Made by a program: the position numbers and the translations under genes
Notes under the pieces: generated by a model
Told to the model about the DNA's origin: nothing
Seen by the model: the letters and a program-made list of their open reading frames with translations, nothing else
The model's database searches: none
Part shown: piece after piece, positions 62,986 to 64,000 of the stretch
Position numbering within the stretch: the first letter of the stretch is position 1
How the letters are laid out: every line of letters begins with the position of its first letter
NCBI RefSeq assembly: GCF_026191915.1
Contig: NZ_JAIMBY010000003.1
Coordinates: forward strand, 1 to 64,000
DNA from: Acidiphilium sp. PA
Lineage (GTDB): Bacteria; Pseudomonadota; Alphaproteobacteria; Acetobacterales; Acetobacteraceae
Direction of reading: 5' to 3'
DNA length: 64,000 nt

Positions 62986-63989
62986 CAGGCGAGGCGCATT
63001 GCGGCGAGGGCCGGCCGGTCGGTCAACAGGGTGGAGATGAAAATGCCGTGGGGCGAGCGGCCGACGCTGATGTGGTCGGTGGCGCCGGTGACGGGGTCGT
63101 GGACGGCGACACGCGACGCGAAGCGCAGCGCGATCCAGAGTTTGCCGTCGGGCGCGAAGCACAGATCGTCCGGGCCGCCGGGCATGGCGATACGCTTGAC
63201 GAAGCCGAGGGTCCTGGCATCGAGCACCGTGAGGGAGCCGGCGACGCGGTTGGTGACGTAGAGCTGGGTACGATCGGGCGTGAGGAAGATGTTGTGGGCA
63301 CCCTTGTCGGTCAGGATGGTGCGGGTGATGCGGCCGGTTGCGGGGTCGAGCACGGCGACATGATCGCTGCCCATGATGGCGGTGAGGACGACGCCGTCGT
63401 GCCACATGACGCCGGCGGGGGTTTTGCCGACTTTGGTGGTCCAGCGCGGGGTCATATTCGCAAGATCGATCGCGACCAGGGTGCCGCTGTCCTGCATCGA
63501 GACGAAGACGGTCCTGGAATCGGGCGTGTAGCTGAGGTGCGAGGGCATCGATCCGAGTTTGAAGCGGTGCGCCAGGGTGAGGCTGGCGGCGTGGTAGACA
63601 TCGACGTGGTTGAGGCGGAGGCAGGTGATGGTGAGGTACGTGCCATCCGGGCTGAACCAGAGCTGGTAAGGGTCGGGGATGAGTTTATGGCCGAGTTCCG
63701 TGCCGGTCGCGGGGTCGAGAAAGAAGAGGGCGTTGCCGGAGGAATCGGCGATCAGCAGCTTTTTGTGATCGGGCGTGAGGGCCCAGTGGCTCGGTTCGCG
63801 GAAGGTGGGCTCGTCGCGCAGGATTTTGCGGGTGGTCATGTCGATGACCGAGACGGTCGCGCCGCCGGAATTCAGGACGATGGCAATGGGCGGCTGCGCC
63901 GCCGATGCGGCGCGCGCGCGCGTAGGCAGGGCCAGCAGGGCCGGTGCGGCGAACAGTGTGCGGCGGGGGAGCGAGGCTGGACCGGTCAT
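62985..63989 (-). CDS. YncE-like beta-propeller protein, exported
   Basis: The 334-residue protein has a Tat-type start (LPRRTLFAAPALLALPTRARA). It is followed by about seven YVTN/NHL-like blades with DPATG and TPDxxxLYVTN patterns (TPDRTQLYVTNRVAGSLTVLD is quoted in part). Such propellers are periplasmic binding or scaffold proteins. It ends 1 base into the fatty acid hydroxylase start. Only 11 bases of upstream sequence are in the window. Confidence 0.82.
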   Translation of the reverse strand: MTGPASLPRRTLFAAPALLALPTRARAASAAQPPIAIVLNSGGATVSVIDMTTRKILRDEPTFREPSHWALTPDHKKLLIADSSGNALFFLDPATGTELGHKLIPDPYQLWFSPDGTYLTITCLRLNHVDVYHAASLTLAHRFKLGSMPSHLSYTPDSRTVFVSMQDSGTLVAIDLANMTPRWTTKVGKTPAGVMWHDGVVLTAIMGSDHVAVLDPATGRITRTILTDKGAHNIFLTPDRTQLYVTNRVAGSLTVLDARTLGFVKRIAMPGGPDDLCFAPDGKLWIALRFASRVAVHDPVTGATDHISVGRSPHGIFISTLLTDRPALAAMRLA

Positions 63990-64000
63990 GTGGGCGGCGG

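Noticed and set aside
1-64000. CRISPR array or phage region
   Set aside because: No set of regularly spaced direct repeats and no cas, capsid, terminase or integrase gene was recognised.

Overview
The window reads as a chromosomal segment of a high-GC alphaproteobacterium, most likely an acidophilic member of the Acetobacteraceae (Acidiphilium/Acidocella-like). This is inferred from the infA-maf-RNase G-yacG order, the hisG-hisD pair, an E. coli-type complex I operon with fused nuoCD, the absence of infC and pheST around rpmI-rplT, and A/T-tract palindromic intergenic repeats. Much of the coding capacity lies in tightly packed operons whose genes overlap by ATGA, GTGA or TGATG, which suggests widespread translational coupling.

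Layout. 1-2.3 kb: the end of an IS630-family element inserted in a frameshifted type ISP restriction-modification gene. 2.4-9.2 kb: a Pro-rich hypothetical protein, a LysM protein, a LOG-family phosphoribohydrolase, yacG-rng-maf-infA, hisGD, and two copies of a 121-bp nested palindromic repeat. 9.2-13.9 kb: a zinc peptidase fused to a Hint domain, divergent from a TonB-dependent receptor. 14-20.5 kb: HMG-CoA-lyase-like and CoA-transferase genes, comM, radC, ridA, and a His-rich CHAP hydrolase. 20.5-34.8 kb: the complete 13-gene nuo operon (minus strand, nuoA to nuoN). 35.2-39.2 kb: tRNA-Asn, tRNA-Leu, a large two-domain glycosyltransferase and rpmI-rplT. 39.2-43.3 kb: an alpha-glycosyltransferase/LpxH-like pair, a GNAT acetyltransferase, a SnoaL-like protein and an MDR oxidoreductase. 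43.5-49.7 kb: a branched-chain-type ABC transporter (livGFKHM) followed by an amidase. 49.8-54.2 kb: an NCS1 permease, mtnP, and an aberrant cytochrome b/c1 operon. 54.3-58.9 kb: hemF, truncated at its 3' end beside a decayed IS630 element, a second amidase, and a graveyard of IS5, IS256 and glutamine-amidotransferase fragments. 58.9-64 kb: a DUF1501/DUF1800 pair, a small membrane protein, a fatty acid hydroxylase and a YncE-like beta-propeller.

How it fits together. The nuo operon supplies NADH:quinone oxidoreductase of the E. coli type. The cytochrome b/c1 pair looks like a bc1 derivative unable to run a Q cycle: no Rieske gene is adjacent, both ligands expected for heme bH are replaced, and PEWY is PPWY. 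It is overlapped by a 73-residue membrane protein gene upstream and by mtnP downstream. This is the best candidate here for an undescribed system. The liv-type transporter and amidase probably import and hydrolyse an amide. The two 121-bp repeats are the best candidate for an unnamed repeat family. All calls rest on reading the sequence and on family knowledge; no database search was possible.
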